A stretch of 20,824 nucleotides of DNA from JBBATK01 sp046297095. Lineage in GTDB: Bacteria > Bacteroidota > Ignavibacteria > Kapaibacteriales > NICIL-2. The stretch is taken from assembly GCA_046297095.1 (NCBI GenBank), contig JBKCNS010000052.1:1-20824 (forward strand). The letters are read 5' to 3'. Numbering within the stretch: the stretch's first letter is position 1; every line of letters starts with the position of its first letter. Below are positions 8,291 through 15,538 of this stretch, piece after piece. The position numbers and the translations under genes were made by a program. The notes under the pieces are model-generated. The model was given only the letters and a program-made list of their open reading frames with translations, was not told the origin of the DNA and ran no database searches.

Positions 8291-9184
8291 ATGGGTTTAC
8301 GTAGTAAGCTCTTTCCATTTCTTACCGTGGTACTGGCGTTTTTGGTCGTTATTTCATCTGTTGAGATTGAAGCAGCAAAAAGTTCCAAATCGTCTACCCA
8401 TGGTGTTGGGAAGAAAGTTCATTCTAAGAAGGTTAAAAGTCGCTCAAAGAGAAAACATCGTCGCTCACGCGCTTGCAACACAGTAGTGGGCAAACATCAG
8501 GCATTGGAGCTTTTGAAATCAGGTTCACCTGAGTTGCAAATGCTCGCCGGTGTAGGTGATGAGTCTGAAGTACAAACATCCCCCGCACTGGATGTATCCG
8601 TTCAGAAGCAGCTTCTTCAAGAAGTTGAAGACATTACGGATCTGCAGAACGAAGAGGATGCTCAAATCGACGCTGACAACTTCCGCATGTTGTGGTTGTC
8701 CTACGTGGATCCCGTTGCGGACCCGGAGGAAAAAGAGTTAACGCTGGCATGTGGTATTCCGAAGCAGAGCATGATGAATGCCATCATGGAATGGCTTGGT
8801 ACCCGCTATCACTTCGGTGGTACAGGGCGCACCGGAATCGATTGCTCGGCATTCGTTCGTGCGGTATTCGCCTCCAGCGCGAATCTGGTTCTTCCTCGTA
8901 CGGCTCAAAGCCAGATCGAAGTTGGACAACGCATCAGAAACGTAGAGGATTTGCAGTTTGGCGATCTTGTATTCTTCCACACTGCACGCCATGCCTATGT
9001 TTCGCACGTGGGTATTTACTTGGGTAACAACTTGTTTGCGCACTCCAGTTCACGGTTTGGCGTTACGGTTTCGCCCTTGAATAGCGATTACTACAGCTCG
9101 CACCTTGTAGGCGCTCGCCGCCTTACGGAAAACGATGTTGTAGCTCTATCGGCGCAAAACACGGTGGCAACGGGCACGCATTAA
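8291..9184 (+). CDS. Secreted NlpC/P60 family peptidoglycan hydrolase with polybasic region
   Basis: The 297-residue protein starts with a Sec signal peptide (MGLRSKLFPFLTVVLAFLVV, likely cut near residue 28). A very basic segment follows (about residues 29-60, with SKKVKSRSKRKHRRSR), then an acidic linker (about 75-150), and a C-terminal NlpC/P60 domain (about 163-285). Catalytic residues are visible: C185 in GIDCSAF, H239 in VSHVGIYLG, and H251 in FAHSSS. Supporting motifs are YHFGGTGRTG, LPRTAQSQ and LQFGDLVFF. Such enzymes cut peptide cross-links or stems in cell-wall peptidoglycan (D,L- or L,D-endopeptidase). A strong Shine-Dalgarno site precedes the ATG, and a strong terminator follows at 9222, so this is probably a well-expressed single gene. 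The basic patch may bind anionic envelope polymers; that is inference. Confidence 0.92.
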   Translation: MGLRSKLFPFLTVVLAFLVVISSVEIEAAKSSKSSTHGVGKKVHSKKVKSRSKRKHRRSRACNTVVGKHQALELLKSGSPELQMLAGVGDESEVQTSPALDVSVQKQLLQEVEDITDLQNEEDAQIDADNFRMLWLSYVDPVADPEEKELTLACGIPKQSMMNAIMEWLGTRYHFGGTGRTGIDCSAFVRAVFASSANLVLPRTAQSQIEVGQRIRNVEDLQFGDLVFFHTARHAYVSHVGIYLGNNLFAHSSSRFGVTVSPLNSDYYSSHLVGARRLTENDVVALSAQNTVATGTH

Positions 9185-9221
9185 GGTCCGTTCCTTCATA
9201 TACGAATGTCATCAGTTCTTT

Positions 9222-9263
9222 AAACAAGCTCTTTACCCGTTGGTAAAGAGCTTGTTTTGTTTT
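9222..9263 (+). terminator. Rho-independent terminator after the NlpC/P60 gene
   Basis: A perfect 16-base-pair stem (9222-9237 with 9242-9257) and a four-base loop CGTT are followed by TGTTTTAG. It starts 38 bases after the stop codon. It separates the hydrolase gene from lipB and shows that upstream in-frame starts for lipB near 9240 are not real. Confidence 0.88.
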
Positions 9264-9359
9264 AGACTTTTGTTACGAGTACTTCCAAGTGACTCATGTT
9301 ATAAATACTTCCGCGCGACTCATGTTTTGCTTCATCACAGCGCGCGCACTTTACACCAT

Positions 9360-10007
9360 ATGATACAGTTTGAAGATTGGGGCCTGATTGAGTACGCCGT
9401 TGCAGACCAACGACAGATCGACTACGTTGAGCAGATTAAAAAGGGCGAGCGTCCAAGCACGCTGGTGTTCTGCCAACATCCTACGGTGATTACCGCGGGT
9501 CGCGCCACCGAAGATGGGCATGTGATTACCAACAATGAGCGTTTGCGGGCTCTGGGTATAGACGTCGTTTCCAACAACCGCGGCGGCGACGTTACGGTGC
9601 ACAATCCGGGGCAACTGGTTGGGTATCCGCTCTTTCATCTCTCGCATTTTAACGAGGACTTGCACTGGTTTCTACGGGAGATCGAGGAATGCATGATTCA
9701 AACTCTTGCGCAGTACCACATTACGGGGCATCGCATCGATGGCCTGACGGGAGTGTGGGTTGATAACAGCCGAAAGATCTGCGCCATAGGTATTCACTGT
9801 TCGCGGTGGGTGATCTCACACGGATTTGCTTTGAATGTTGTAAACGACACATCGGCTTTTGGCCATATTATTCCATGCGGTATTGCCGATAAAAGCGTTA
9901 CATCTATATCCGAGGAGCTGGGGTATGCAGTTGATTTTCATGAAGTTGCAAAAGTTTGCAAAGAGATAACATCAACTCGTTTTCAGGAAGTGAAAAAAAA
10001 CTTGTGA
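9360..10007 (+). CDS. lipB: Octanoyl-[acyl-carrier-protein]:protein N-octanoyltransferase LipB
   Basis: LipB moves the octanoyl group from acyl carrier protein to the lipoyl domains of 2-oxoacid dehydrogenases and the glycine cleavage H protein, the first step of lipoate synthesis in the cytoplasm. The 215-residue length from the ATG at 9360 is usual. Seen are PTVITAGR, RGGDVTVHNPGQLVGYPL (about 74-91), the catalytic lysine K139 in KICAIGIH, HGFALNVVND, and the catalytic cysteine C173 in IPCGIADKSVTS. The glycine normally found in the HGPGQ motif is asparagine here (HNPGQ). The start was chosen because family homology begins there and because the longer frame would begin inside the upstream terminator. 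No Shine-Dalgarno site is visible. It lies 44 bases before tRNA-Gly. Confidence 0.95.
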   Translation: MIQFEDWGLIEYAVADQRQIDYVEQIKKGERPSTLVFCQHPTVITAGRATEDGHVITNNERLRALGIDVVSNNRGGDVTVHNPGQLVGYPLFHLSHFNEDLHWFLREIEECMIQTLAQYHITGHRIDGLTGVWVDNSRKICAIGIHCSRWVISHGFALNVVNDTSAFGHIIPCGIADKSVTSISEELGYAVDFHEVAKVCKEITSTRFQEVKKNL

Positions 10008-10031
10008 GGAAAGCCTGCCAGGTGTTATGTT
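10002..10031 (+). promoter_or_regulatory. Possible promoter of tRNA-Gly
   Basis: TTGTGA (10002-10007) and TATGTT (10026-10031) are 18 bases apart and each match four of six positions of the sigma-70 consensus. They sit 21 bases before the mature tRNA end. This is a weak prediction, because lineages like this one often use other promoter forms. Confidence 0.25.
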
Positions 10032-10051
10032 AGCAGCCCAAATGACGGTAA

Positions 10052-10123
10052 GCGGGAGTAGCTCAGTGGTAGAGCGTCACCTTGCCAAGGTGAATGTCGC
10101 GAGTTCGACCCTCGTCTCCCGCT
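10052..10123 (+). tRNA. tRNA-Gly (anticodon GCC)
   Basis: A complete cloverleaf is visible. The acceptor stem is GCGGGAG (10052-10058) with CTCCCGC (10116-10122) and discriminator T10123. The D arm is GCTC-AGTGGTA-GAGC. The anticodon arm is TCACC-TTGCCAA-GGTGA with anticodon GCC at 10084-10086. The T arm is GCGAG-TTCGACC-CTCGT with one G-T pair. The 3' CCA is not encoded. GCC reads GGC and GGT glycine codons. Confidence 0.97.
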
Positions 10124-10124
10124 C

Positions 10125-10140
10125 GATGGCGCAAGCCATC
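10125..10140 (+). other. Short GNRA-loop hairpin directly after tRNA-Gly
   Basis: A perfect six-base-pair stem (GATGGC/GCCATC) closed by a GCAA tetraloop starts 2 bases after the tRNA 3' end. It has no T-run, so it is not a terminator alone; it may guide 3' trimming of the precursor or simply add stability. The function is inference. Confidence 0.4.
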
Positions 10141-10158
10141 ACTTCCTCTTTATGCTGC

Positions 10159-10202
10159 ATGCCTTGCTATCAATTCCCCCCGATGGCAGGGCATATTTTT
10201 TT
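10159..10202 (+). terminator. Rho-independent terminator of the lipB/tRNA-Gly transcript
   Basis: A 13-base-pair stem with two G-U pairs (10159-10171 with 10182-10194) and a ten-base C-rich loop is followed by A and seven T residues (10196-10202). It lies in the convergent gap between the + strand tRNA and the - strand binding-protein gene. It has no T-run on the other side, so it should act on + strand transcripts only. Confidence 0.85.
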
Positions 10203-10297
10203 GCCCCCCAAAAAAGCGAACCCGCAAAGGACGGCACGGCAACTCTCATGATCAACTAAGAATCATATTTCAGAGCAATGTCGGGAATGAGGGTAGG

Positions 10298-11638
10298 CTA
10301 ACGAGGCGTGGCTTCGAGCACCGCCAAGCGTTGGCGCGCTTCCTGAAGTGCTCGTGAGGGCGTTTTCCTTGCGTACACGGCCTCCATAACCTCTTGTTCC
10401 AATATCTCTTCCGCCTGTAAGAAGTACGGCGGAGAAGGCAAAACAATAGATGCTTGAACTTGCGCGTAAAAGTTCCGTGCAAGCGGGCGGTTGAGCACCA
10501 TTCGCATAGAAACGCCGGTGTCTTTAGTATCAATGTTTGTGCAGGGAAATCCGGCGTCGGGAACGAGAGCACAAAACTGAAGCTCCGAGCCAGGGGAGGA
10601 TAGGTACTGCAACAACAACTTCGCCCCGGATGCTACGGATGTTGATGCGCTTAGAGCAAAACAATCGGCACTACAGATGGATGATCCGCGCAGCGCATTC
10701 CGCAGAGCATTCGATACTACTTCCGATACTGCTTCTGATACTGCTCCGGAAATCTCACCCGAGACGGTAGGGAACAAGGGCATCACTGTGTAATGGTTGG
10801 TGATTGCCGTGTCGCTTAGATTCCACATTCCTGATATCCATACACCAAGTTCACGTCTGCGCAAGCGGGCGTCTAACATGCGCGATGGCTCGATGATACC
10901 TGCTCGCGCCCACGCACAATACTCTTCCAAGCCGGCCACCGCATTTGAATCAACCGATGCAGACAGCGGCACTGTGCTGAAGATTCTGCTGCCCGAACTC
11001 CACAGAAAGGGCAGAACTTTTTTCAAAACATTATGCGGCTCGAACGACTGAACGCCAATGGTGGCATTCTTCAATTGCTCTGAGCAAATAGTACGAAGCA
11101 TTTGCAGGTGAACGGATGCCGCGGCCGTACCGCGGGAACTTCGTGCCGTTGCCGCTTGGAGCACATCGTTACGCACAAACAATGCTCGAGTGTTCATCAC
11201 CCACGGCAGCGCATAGACCTTTGCCCCGGTGCGAACGTTCGAGCGCACTGTATGGGGAACGGACTGCACAAGCTGCGAATCCAGCGCCAACAATACTCCT
11301 GCCGAGGCGAATTCTTGTACCCACTCCAGACCGAGGTGCACAATATCCGGAGCGGTGCCTGTGGCGAACGCCGATTGCAATTTTGCTTTGCCATCGGTCC
11401 AGCTTAGCTCCGTTAGCTCTACGATCAGATCAGGATGCTCTTGCTCAAAATTCTTCACAAGAAGCTGCAACGCATTGCGCTGTACCGGCTCACTCCAAAA
11501 GTGCCACAATCGTATGGTTGTTTTGGATGCCTGATTGGTTGAGGAGCGCGAACAGGATGTCCATACCACAACTGAAGCCAGTACCGCAACCAGAAGGGCT
11601 GCGCGGCTACACCTGCGGTGAATGGAACGTGCACTCAT
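10298..11638 (-). CDS. ABC transporter solute-binding lipoprotein, family 1 (sugar type)
   Basis: The 446-residue protein has a lipoprotein signal (basic start, hydrophobic core, then WTSC with the lipid-bearing cysteine C29; tryptophan at the -3 position is unusual). It continues as a family-1 binding protein: RLWHFWSEPVQRNALQLLVK, FEQEHPDLIVEL, LQSAFATGTAPDIVHLGLEW, and YALPWVMNTRALFVRND. This family usually binds sugars, glycerol-3-phosphate or iron. No permease or ATPase gene is nearby. It starts one base after the mrdA stop codon and so is very likely co-transcribed with it. About two thirds along, a run of four-residue units (GAVS, EAVS, EVVS, NALR, NALR) is an apparent insertion in the domain. 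The substrate is unknown. Confidence 0.85.
   Translation of the reverse strand: MSARSIHRRCSRAALLVAVLASVVVWTSCSRSSTNQASKTTIRLWHFWSEPVQRNALQLLVKNFEQEHPDLIVELTELSWTDGKAKLQSAFATGTAPDIVHLGLEWVQEFASAGVLLALDSQLVQSVPHTVRSNVRTGAKVYALPWVMNTRALFVRNDVLQAATARSSRGTAAASVHLQMLRTICSEQLKNATIGVQSFEPHNVLKKVLPFLWSSGSRIFSTVPLSASVDSNAVAGLEEYCAWARAGIIEPSRMLDARLRRRELGVWISGMWNLSDTAITNHYTVMPLFPTVSGEISGAVSEAVSEVVSNALRNALRGSSICSADCFALSASTSVASGAKLLLQYLSSPGSELQFCALVPDAGFPCTNIDTKDTGVSMRMVLNRPLARNFYAQVQASIVLPSPPYFLQAEEILEQEVMEAVYARKTPSRALQEARQRLAVLEATPR
10711..10746 (-). repeat. Three imperfect 12-base tandem repeats inside the family-1 binding protein
   Basis: Units TCGATACTACTT, CCGATACTGCTT and CTGATACTGCTC follow each other in frame. 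They code for the four-residue periodic stretch of the protein. Copy number could vary between strains without shifting the frame. Confidence 0.75.
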
Positions 11639-11639
11639 A

Positions 11640-13619
11640 TTACCGTCTAGCCTTGATTGGAGCCGGAGCTGTAGTTTTCGCCGTTCTTACATTCGGCGGG
11701 GTAGATTTTGGTTTGCTTGGCGGTGCAGGGCGAGTGGGCGAACCCGACTTTGCCGGTACAGCGGTCGCAGCAGGGGAGACGGATTTGCCGGGAATAGACG
11801 GCACAGAATGCAATGAATCTGCCGCGCTGCTGTCTGCCTTGGGTGGGTTAAGGATCTTATCCGGGTGGAAGTATGCATCTAATATATCTCGGGCTATAGG
11901 TGCGGCACGTGTAGCACCAAATCCTGCGTTCTCTACCATGGCACAGATGGCAATGGTAGGATTTTCGGCAGGTGCAAAACAGATGAACCAGGAGTGATCC
12001 TTTCCGTGATTATTTTGCGCGGTGCCCGTTTTCCCGCAAACCTTCACGCCTTCTACCTGTACCATCGTTGCTGTACCACCGGGAGTATTGCATACATCAT
12101 ACATTCCGCGATGAATAATGTCGAAGTATTTCTTCTCTATCGGTATGCTGATTGAATCGTATGCATTTTTTTCCATCCGGCTACGGTCTTTATAGTAGTA
12201 TGAGCGTACTATGTGTGGCTGATAATATGTTCCCTTGTTGGCCAATGCGCAACAATACGCTGCCATTTGTAATGGAGTAACACCTATCTCGCCTTGACCT
12301 ATACCCAGATTTACCATACGACCTTCAATGAGGCTGCCAGTAACGCCACGACGAGCTAAAGAAGCTCTGTTCATTAAGGTGCCCTTGGCTTCCTCGGCGA
12401 GGTCTATTCCGGTAAGCTGACCAAATCCGAAGATCGAACCATACTTGTGGTATACCTCGATACTCATACGCCGTCCAAGCTCGTAGAAAAACGTATTACA
12501 TGAAACCTGTAGTGCCCGCTGCACGGAAATCGCACCATGCGTTCCGTGGCAGGCGAAAGAACGGCCGCCAAAGGCATATGACCCCCGGCAATAAATCGAA
12601 CTGTGCTCATTAATCATACCTTCTTGAAGTGCCGCCAAGGCCATGAGCATCTTCCATGTTGAACCGGGAGGATATTGCGCCTGTGTGGCTCTGTTAAACA
12701 AAGGCTTTTGAGGGTCGTTTACAAGCGTCATATACTCTTTGGACAGTTTTCCACTTGTGAATTGAGTCAAATCAAAATCCGGAGAACTTGCTAATGCCAT
12801 CACTTCGCCATTGCGTGGATCCATAACCACAACGCCTCCATTGTCCGAGTTGAGGCCTTTTTCGGCTACCTGCTGTAATAGCGGATCGACACCTAAGTAA
12901 ATATCAGAACCCTCTACCGCGTCTATATCGCTCTTGCCCTTGTTAAAGTTCTCTATTGGCTGACCTCCGGAATTCACTGCCATAAACTGAATTCCTTTGG
13001 ATCCTCTAATAAATGTTTCATGGGATTTCTCCAATCCACTCTGGCCAATCAAATCGCCGGCCTTATAGTAACTGCCAAATCTTTTGATCTGCTCCGCCCC
13101 TATCTCTGATCTATACCCAAACAGGTGCGACGCTCGAGCCTTGATCTCGTACGTGCGTTTTGTTTCTATTGTAAGATCAACACCGGGCAGCAGCTCATGA
13201 GATTCTTCAATCGCAGCTCTTATATCTGCATCCACATCTCGAAGAATTTTTACCTGCGCAAAGCGATTAACCTTGTTCGTGCGATACAAGTGCATGATAG
13301 TATCCCGGCTCATTTTCGCGATGTTCGCAAGTAATGAAACGCAGGATGTATCAAAGTCGTTGGGTGTTAGCACCAGAGTGTACGACGCAGAGTTCTGCAC
13401 CATCACTTTGCCGTTACGATCGTAGATACAGCCGCGATAGGGTTCCTTGGTGAGCTGCTTGATTGCCTGCGCCTCGCTTCGTTGCATCAGCTCCGAGCCG
13501 CGTATAATCTGCAGGTATCCTAGCCGCAGAGTAAAAAGAATGGCAACTCCGAGCACGAGGAAGCGGAAGATTCGTTCACGAGACTCGGAGTAAAAGGAAA
13601 AAGAAGATGACGCCTTCAT
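11640..13619 (-). CDS. mrdA: Penicillin-binding protein 2 (peptidoglycan D,D-transpeptidase MrdA)
   Basis: This class B penicillin-binding protein cross-links peptidoglycan during cell elongation, working with RodA and the MreBCD complex. From the N-terminus it has one membrane segment (about residues 18-37), a pedestal domain with YRGCIYDRNGKVMVQNSASY, and a transpeptidase domain with all three active-site motifs: S320-T-W-K323 (after QYPPGS), S373-C-N375, and K530-T-G (CGKTGTAQN). The stretch DVCNTPGGTA precedes the KTG box as usual. The last 69 residues (591-659) are a low-complexity Pro/Ala/Ser/Lys tail that most MrdA proteins lack or have shorter. The usual partners mreC, mreD and rodA are not beside it; instead a rhomboid-like gene lies upstream and a sugar-type binding lipoprotein follows after one base. 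Confidence 0.95.
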   Translation of the reverse strand: MKASSSFSFYSESRERIFRFLVLGVAILFTLRLGYLQIIRGSELMQRSEAQAIKQLTKEPYRGCIYDRNGKVMVQNSASYTLVLTPNDFDTSCVSLLANIAKMSRDTIMHLYRTNKVNRFAQVKILRDVDADIRAAIEESHELLPGVDLTIETKRTYEIKARASHLFGYRSEIGAEQIKRFGSYYKAGDLIGQSGLEKSHETFIRGSKGIQFMAVNSGGQPIENFNKGKSDIDAVEGSDIYLGVDPLLQQVAEKGLNSDNGGVVVMDPRNGEVMALASSPDFDLTQFTSGKLSKEYMTLVNDPQKPLFNRATQAQYPPGSTWKMLMALAALQEGMINEHSSIYCRGSYAFGGRSFACHGTHGAISVQRALQVSCNTFFYELGRRMSIEVYHKYGSIFGFGQLTGIDLAEEAKGTLMNRASLARRGVTGSLIEGRMVNLGIGQGEIGVTPLQMAAYCCALANKGTYYQPHIVRSYYYKDRSRMEKNAYDSISIPIEKKYFDIIHRGMYDVCNTPGGTATMVQVEGVKVCGKTGTAQNNHGKDHSWFICFAPAENPTIAICAMVENAGFGATRAAPIARDILDAYFHPDKILNPPKADSSAADSLHSVPSIPGKSVSPAATAVPAKSGSPTRPAPPSKPKSTPPNVRTAKTTAPAPIKARR

Positions 13620-13640
13620 AAGGGAACGAAGCCAGAATGA

Positions 13641-13662
13641 TCAACGGGCAGGTGGCCGTTGA
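13641..13662 (-). other. Hairpin in the leader of mrdA
   Basis: A perfect seven-base-pair stem (TCAACGG/CCGTTGA) with an eight-base loop lies 22 bases before the mrdA start, in the 143-base gap after the rhomboid-like gene. It has no T-run in the direction of transcription. It might affect ribosome access or transcript ends, or mean nothing. No clear promoter was found in this gap. Confidence 0.3.
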
Positions 13663-13762
13663 GTGTTGTGAATGATTCGTTGATTTTTCGAAGAAACTAT
13701 ACTAACAATGAGAGATACTGCGTGCGGGGGTGACAAACGATGTACGTGAAGTATTCCGAACC

Positions 13763-14650
13763 TTAGCGTAATGTTCGCGCATATTGCTCAAGAAACGTTC
13801 GCTCGTCGTCGCTAAGTGAGTGTTGACCTTCTGCGTAAATCTTGTCAAGCAAGCGGTTGAGTTCGTCTTCTCTGGTAAGGTGTAGTTGGGGCAATACGGG
13901 AACGTCCGCTTCTACCACGTTCTCAACCCTATTCTCCACTTTAGCTTGACGTACATATACTTTTACACGGGGTGTTTCCACCGGCAGATCTGCGAACGAC
14001 TCTGCTTCGGTCTCGAACGCGTACGAGCGAAACTTCATAAGCTTGAGCTGGAGCCTGGTGCTCACCAACACAGCGAATGCTACACCGATAGCGCTGGAAA
14101 GCGCTCCGGTAAAGAAATAGGATGAAGGATCACGATAAGCCGTGAGCAGCGACACGCAAAAAGCTGTGAGCGATAAAACAAACACGAGAAACAGTCCGCG
14201 TATCTCAACCAGATCGTTGATTCGAAGTACTCGCCTTGGCATTAAGAAGGCAAACAAACCAAGCAGAAAGAACGAAATGCTATCTGCGCCGCTTAGCACC
14301 ACGGGCTGCGGTGTTTGAGACAAAAATGCAGCATAGAGAATTCCTTGACCAAGAATGAGAATGCCTATGTACGCGGCCAAGGTACGGGTGGAAAGCATTT
14401 TTTCTACGGCCGGTCCGAATAAGGAAAGTACCGCGCAAATCAAGATTACACTGGCACTGTTCATGCTGGCAAAAGGATACAGCGCCAAGCGCCACCATTC
14501 ATTGCTCGAAACCACTGTGGACGCCGGTAGCGAAAGCAGGTCGAAAGCTATGTTGTGCGCAACCACGTTGCTCAAAAAGCCCATTGTTACCAACAACAAC
14601 AGGCTCTGAGAAAGTAGCGGGGCAGTGCGATATAATCGACGAATCATCAT
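13763..14650 (-). CDS. Rhomboid-like membrane protein, apparently without protease residues, with DUF6576-like tail
   Basis: The 295-residue protein shows about six membrane segments (roughly 11-32, 53-78, 92-110, 122-137, 151-171, 178-197) and the rhomboid-type sequence NEWWRLALYPF at 50-60. In true rhomboid proteases the fourth segment carries GxSG with the catalytic serine, and the sixth carries the catalytic histidine. Here the matching places read G121-A-D-S and FFTGALSSAIG with no histidine, so it is probably a pseudoprotease. After a charged linker, residues 245-295 (REDELNRLLDKIYAEGQHSL, then DDERTFLEQYA) match the DUF6576-type tail found on rhomboid-like proteins of Bacteroidota. It begins 19 bases after the Rieske gene ends and may share its transcript. 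The choice between the two adjacent ATG codons (14650 and 14647) is open. Confidence 0.8.
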   Translation of the reverse strand: MMIRRLYRTAPLLSQSLLLLVTMGFLSNVVAHNIAFDLLSLPASTVVSSNEWWRLALYPFASMNSASVILICAVLSLFGPAVEKMLSTRTLAAYIGILILGQGILYAAFLSQTPQPVVLSGADSISFFLLGLFAFLMPRRVLRINDLVEIRGLFLVFVLSLTAFCVSLLTAYRDPSSYFFTGALSSAIGVAFAVLVSTRLQLKLMKFRSYAFETEAESFADLPVETPRVKVYVRQAKVENRVENVVEADVPVLPQLHLTREDELNRLLDKIYAEGQHSLSDDERTFLEQYARTLR

Positions 14651-14669
14651 TGCAATAAAAACAGACTAT

Positions 14670-15425
14670 CTACCGAACCACATTCAAGTGGCGAACCGTG
14701 ACAAATCCCTGATGAGTGCGCAGACTATAGGTGTAACTGCCTGCTGCCAACTTCTCTACAGAAAAGGGTATCTGATGAACTCCGGCTTCCATGTGTGTAT
14801 TTGCAACAGAAGCAACGAGCGTGCCACGTGTATCGAAAACCTCAAGGGATACGTGCCCGGCACTTTCTACGCCGAACTCAAACACGGTTTCTGTGGATGC
14901 CGGGTTGGGATAACAGCGAACGGTATAGGTATCCGGTGTAAGATCCCGCACATCCGTTAGGCGATTCAGAATGAGTTTGTTGTTTGCTTTGTCGTAGGTA
15001 ACGGGAAAGGACTTTAACGCTCCACCGCCCGGACCCGATTTATGCTTTCCGGTGCTGTCGAAAGTGGCTCCGTGTGACGAGCACGTAAAGATCATGTTTG
15101 ATTTGCTGAAGGTTCCCATCCGGCCGCCTTCGTGAGTGCAGGAGTTTTCCAGTGCAACAAAGGAATCGGTTGGAACTCGCATCACGATAATGGGAGCGGC
15201 AGAAATACCTGTGCCGGTGATAGAAACCGAAGAATATTCCTGAAGCAAGTTGGCATACTTGGCAAGTGATAAATCGATCTCGTATTCGGCCTGAATGGTA
15301 TTCGGCGAGTCGGTTTCGATAATGCGGGGAATAATCTGGCCAAGCGCCTTGCCGGTGGTTCCGGCTACAACAACGCCCGTGAAAAGACGCGTGAGAAAAT
15401 CACGCCGACCGGTATCCATACTCAT
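14670..15425 (-). CDS. Tat-exported Rieske [2Fe-2S] protein with T9SS type-A sorting domain
   Basis: With the ATG at 15425, chosen for the AAAGGA ribosome site just upstream, the protein has 251 residues. It opens with a twin-arginine type signal (TGRRDFLTRLFTGVVVAGTTG, R7-R8 followed by DFL). It then has a Rieske domain with both ligand pairs, C96-T-H98 and C115-S-S-H118, and a glycine-rich GPGGGALKSFPV loop typical of small Rieske ferredoxins and arsenite-oxidase-type subunits. The last 80 residues (from Y172-P-N-P) are a T9SS type-A C-terminal domain: YPNPAS, VSLEVFDTRGTLV, GVHQIPFSVEKLAAGSYTYS. The cluster must be inserted before Tat export, and the sorting domain suggests later transfer across the outer membrane to the surface. 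Its redox partner is unknown. nuoE lies 113 bases upstream. Confidence 0.9.
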   Translation of the reverse strand: MSMDTGRRDFLTRLFTGVVVAGTTGKALGQIIPRIIETDSPNTIQAEYEIDLSLAKYANLLQEYSSVSITGTGISAAPIIVMRVPTDSFVALENSCTHEGGRMGTFSKSNMIFTCSSHGATFDSTGKHKSGPGGGALKSFPVTYDKANNKLILNRLTDVRDLTPDTYTVRCYPNPASTETVFEFGVESAGHVSLEVFDTRGTLVASVANTHMEAGVHQIPFSVEKLAAGSYTYSLRTHQGFVTVRHLNVVR

Positions 15426-15538
15426 GGCAAATCCTTTGAAGGGTTTTGGTAGAAACAGTTTGTGCTCTAATAACAAGCGCTTGGGGAAATAGTTTCCGCA
15501 GTTTCGAACACAGGCCATACAGCGGACGTTGAGATCAC

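Noticed and set aside
9240..9359. Forty extra residues at the LipB N-terminus
   Set aside because: The longer frame starts inside the loop of a strong terminator, and LipB similarity starts at the ATG at 9360.
10203..10297. Terminator for the mrdA/binding-protein transcript on the - strand
   Set aside because: A T6 run follows only a three-pair stem on that strand, too weak to call.
11116..11997. Long open frame on the + strand across the binding-protein and mrdA genes
   Set aside because: It lies opposite two well-supported genes and its translation has no known motif and odd composition.
15426..15518. Extra 31 residues before the Rieske protein, including CVRNCGNYF
   Set aside because: The ribosome site AAAGGA sits just before the ATG at 15425, and the Tat signal begins there; the upstream cysteines look like chance.
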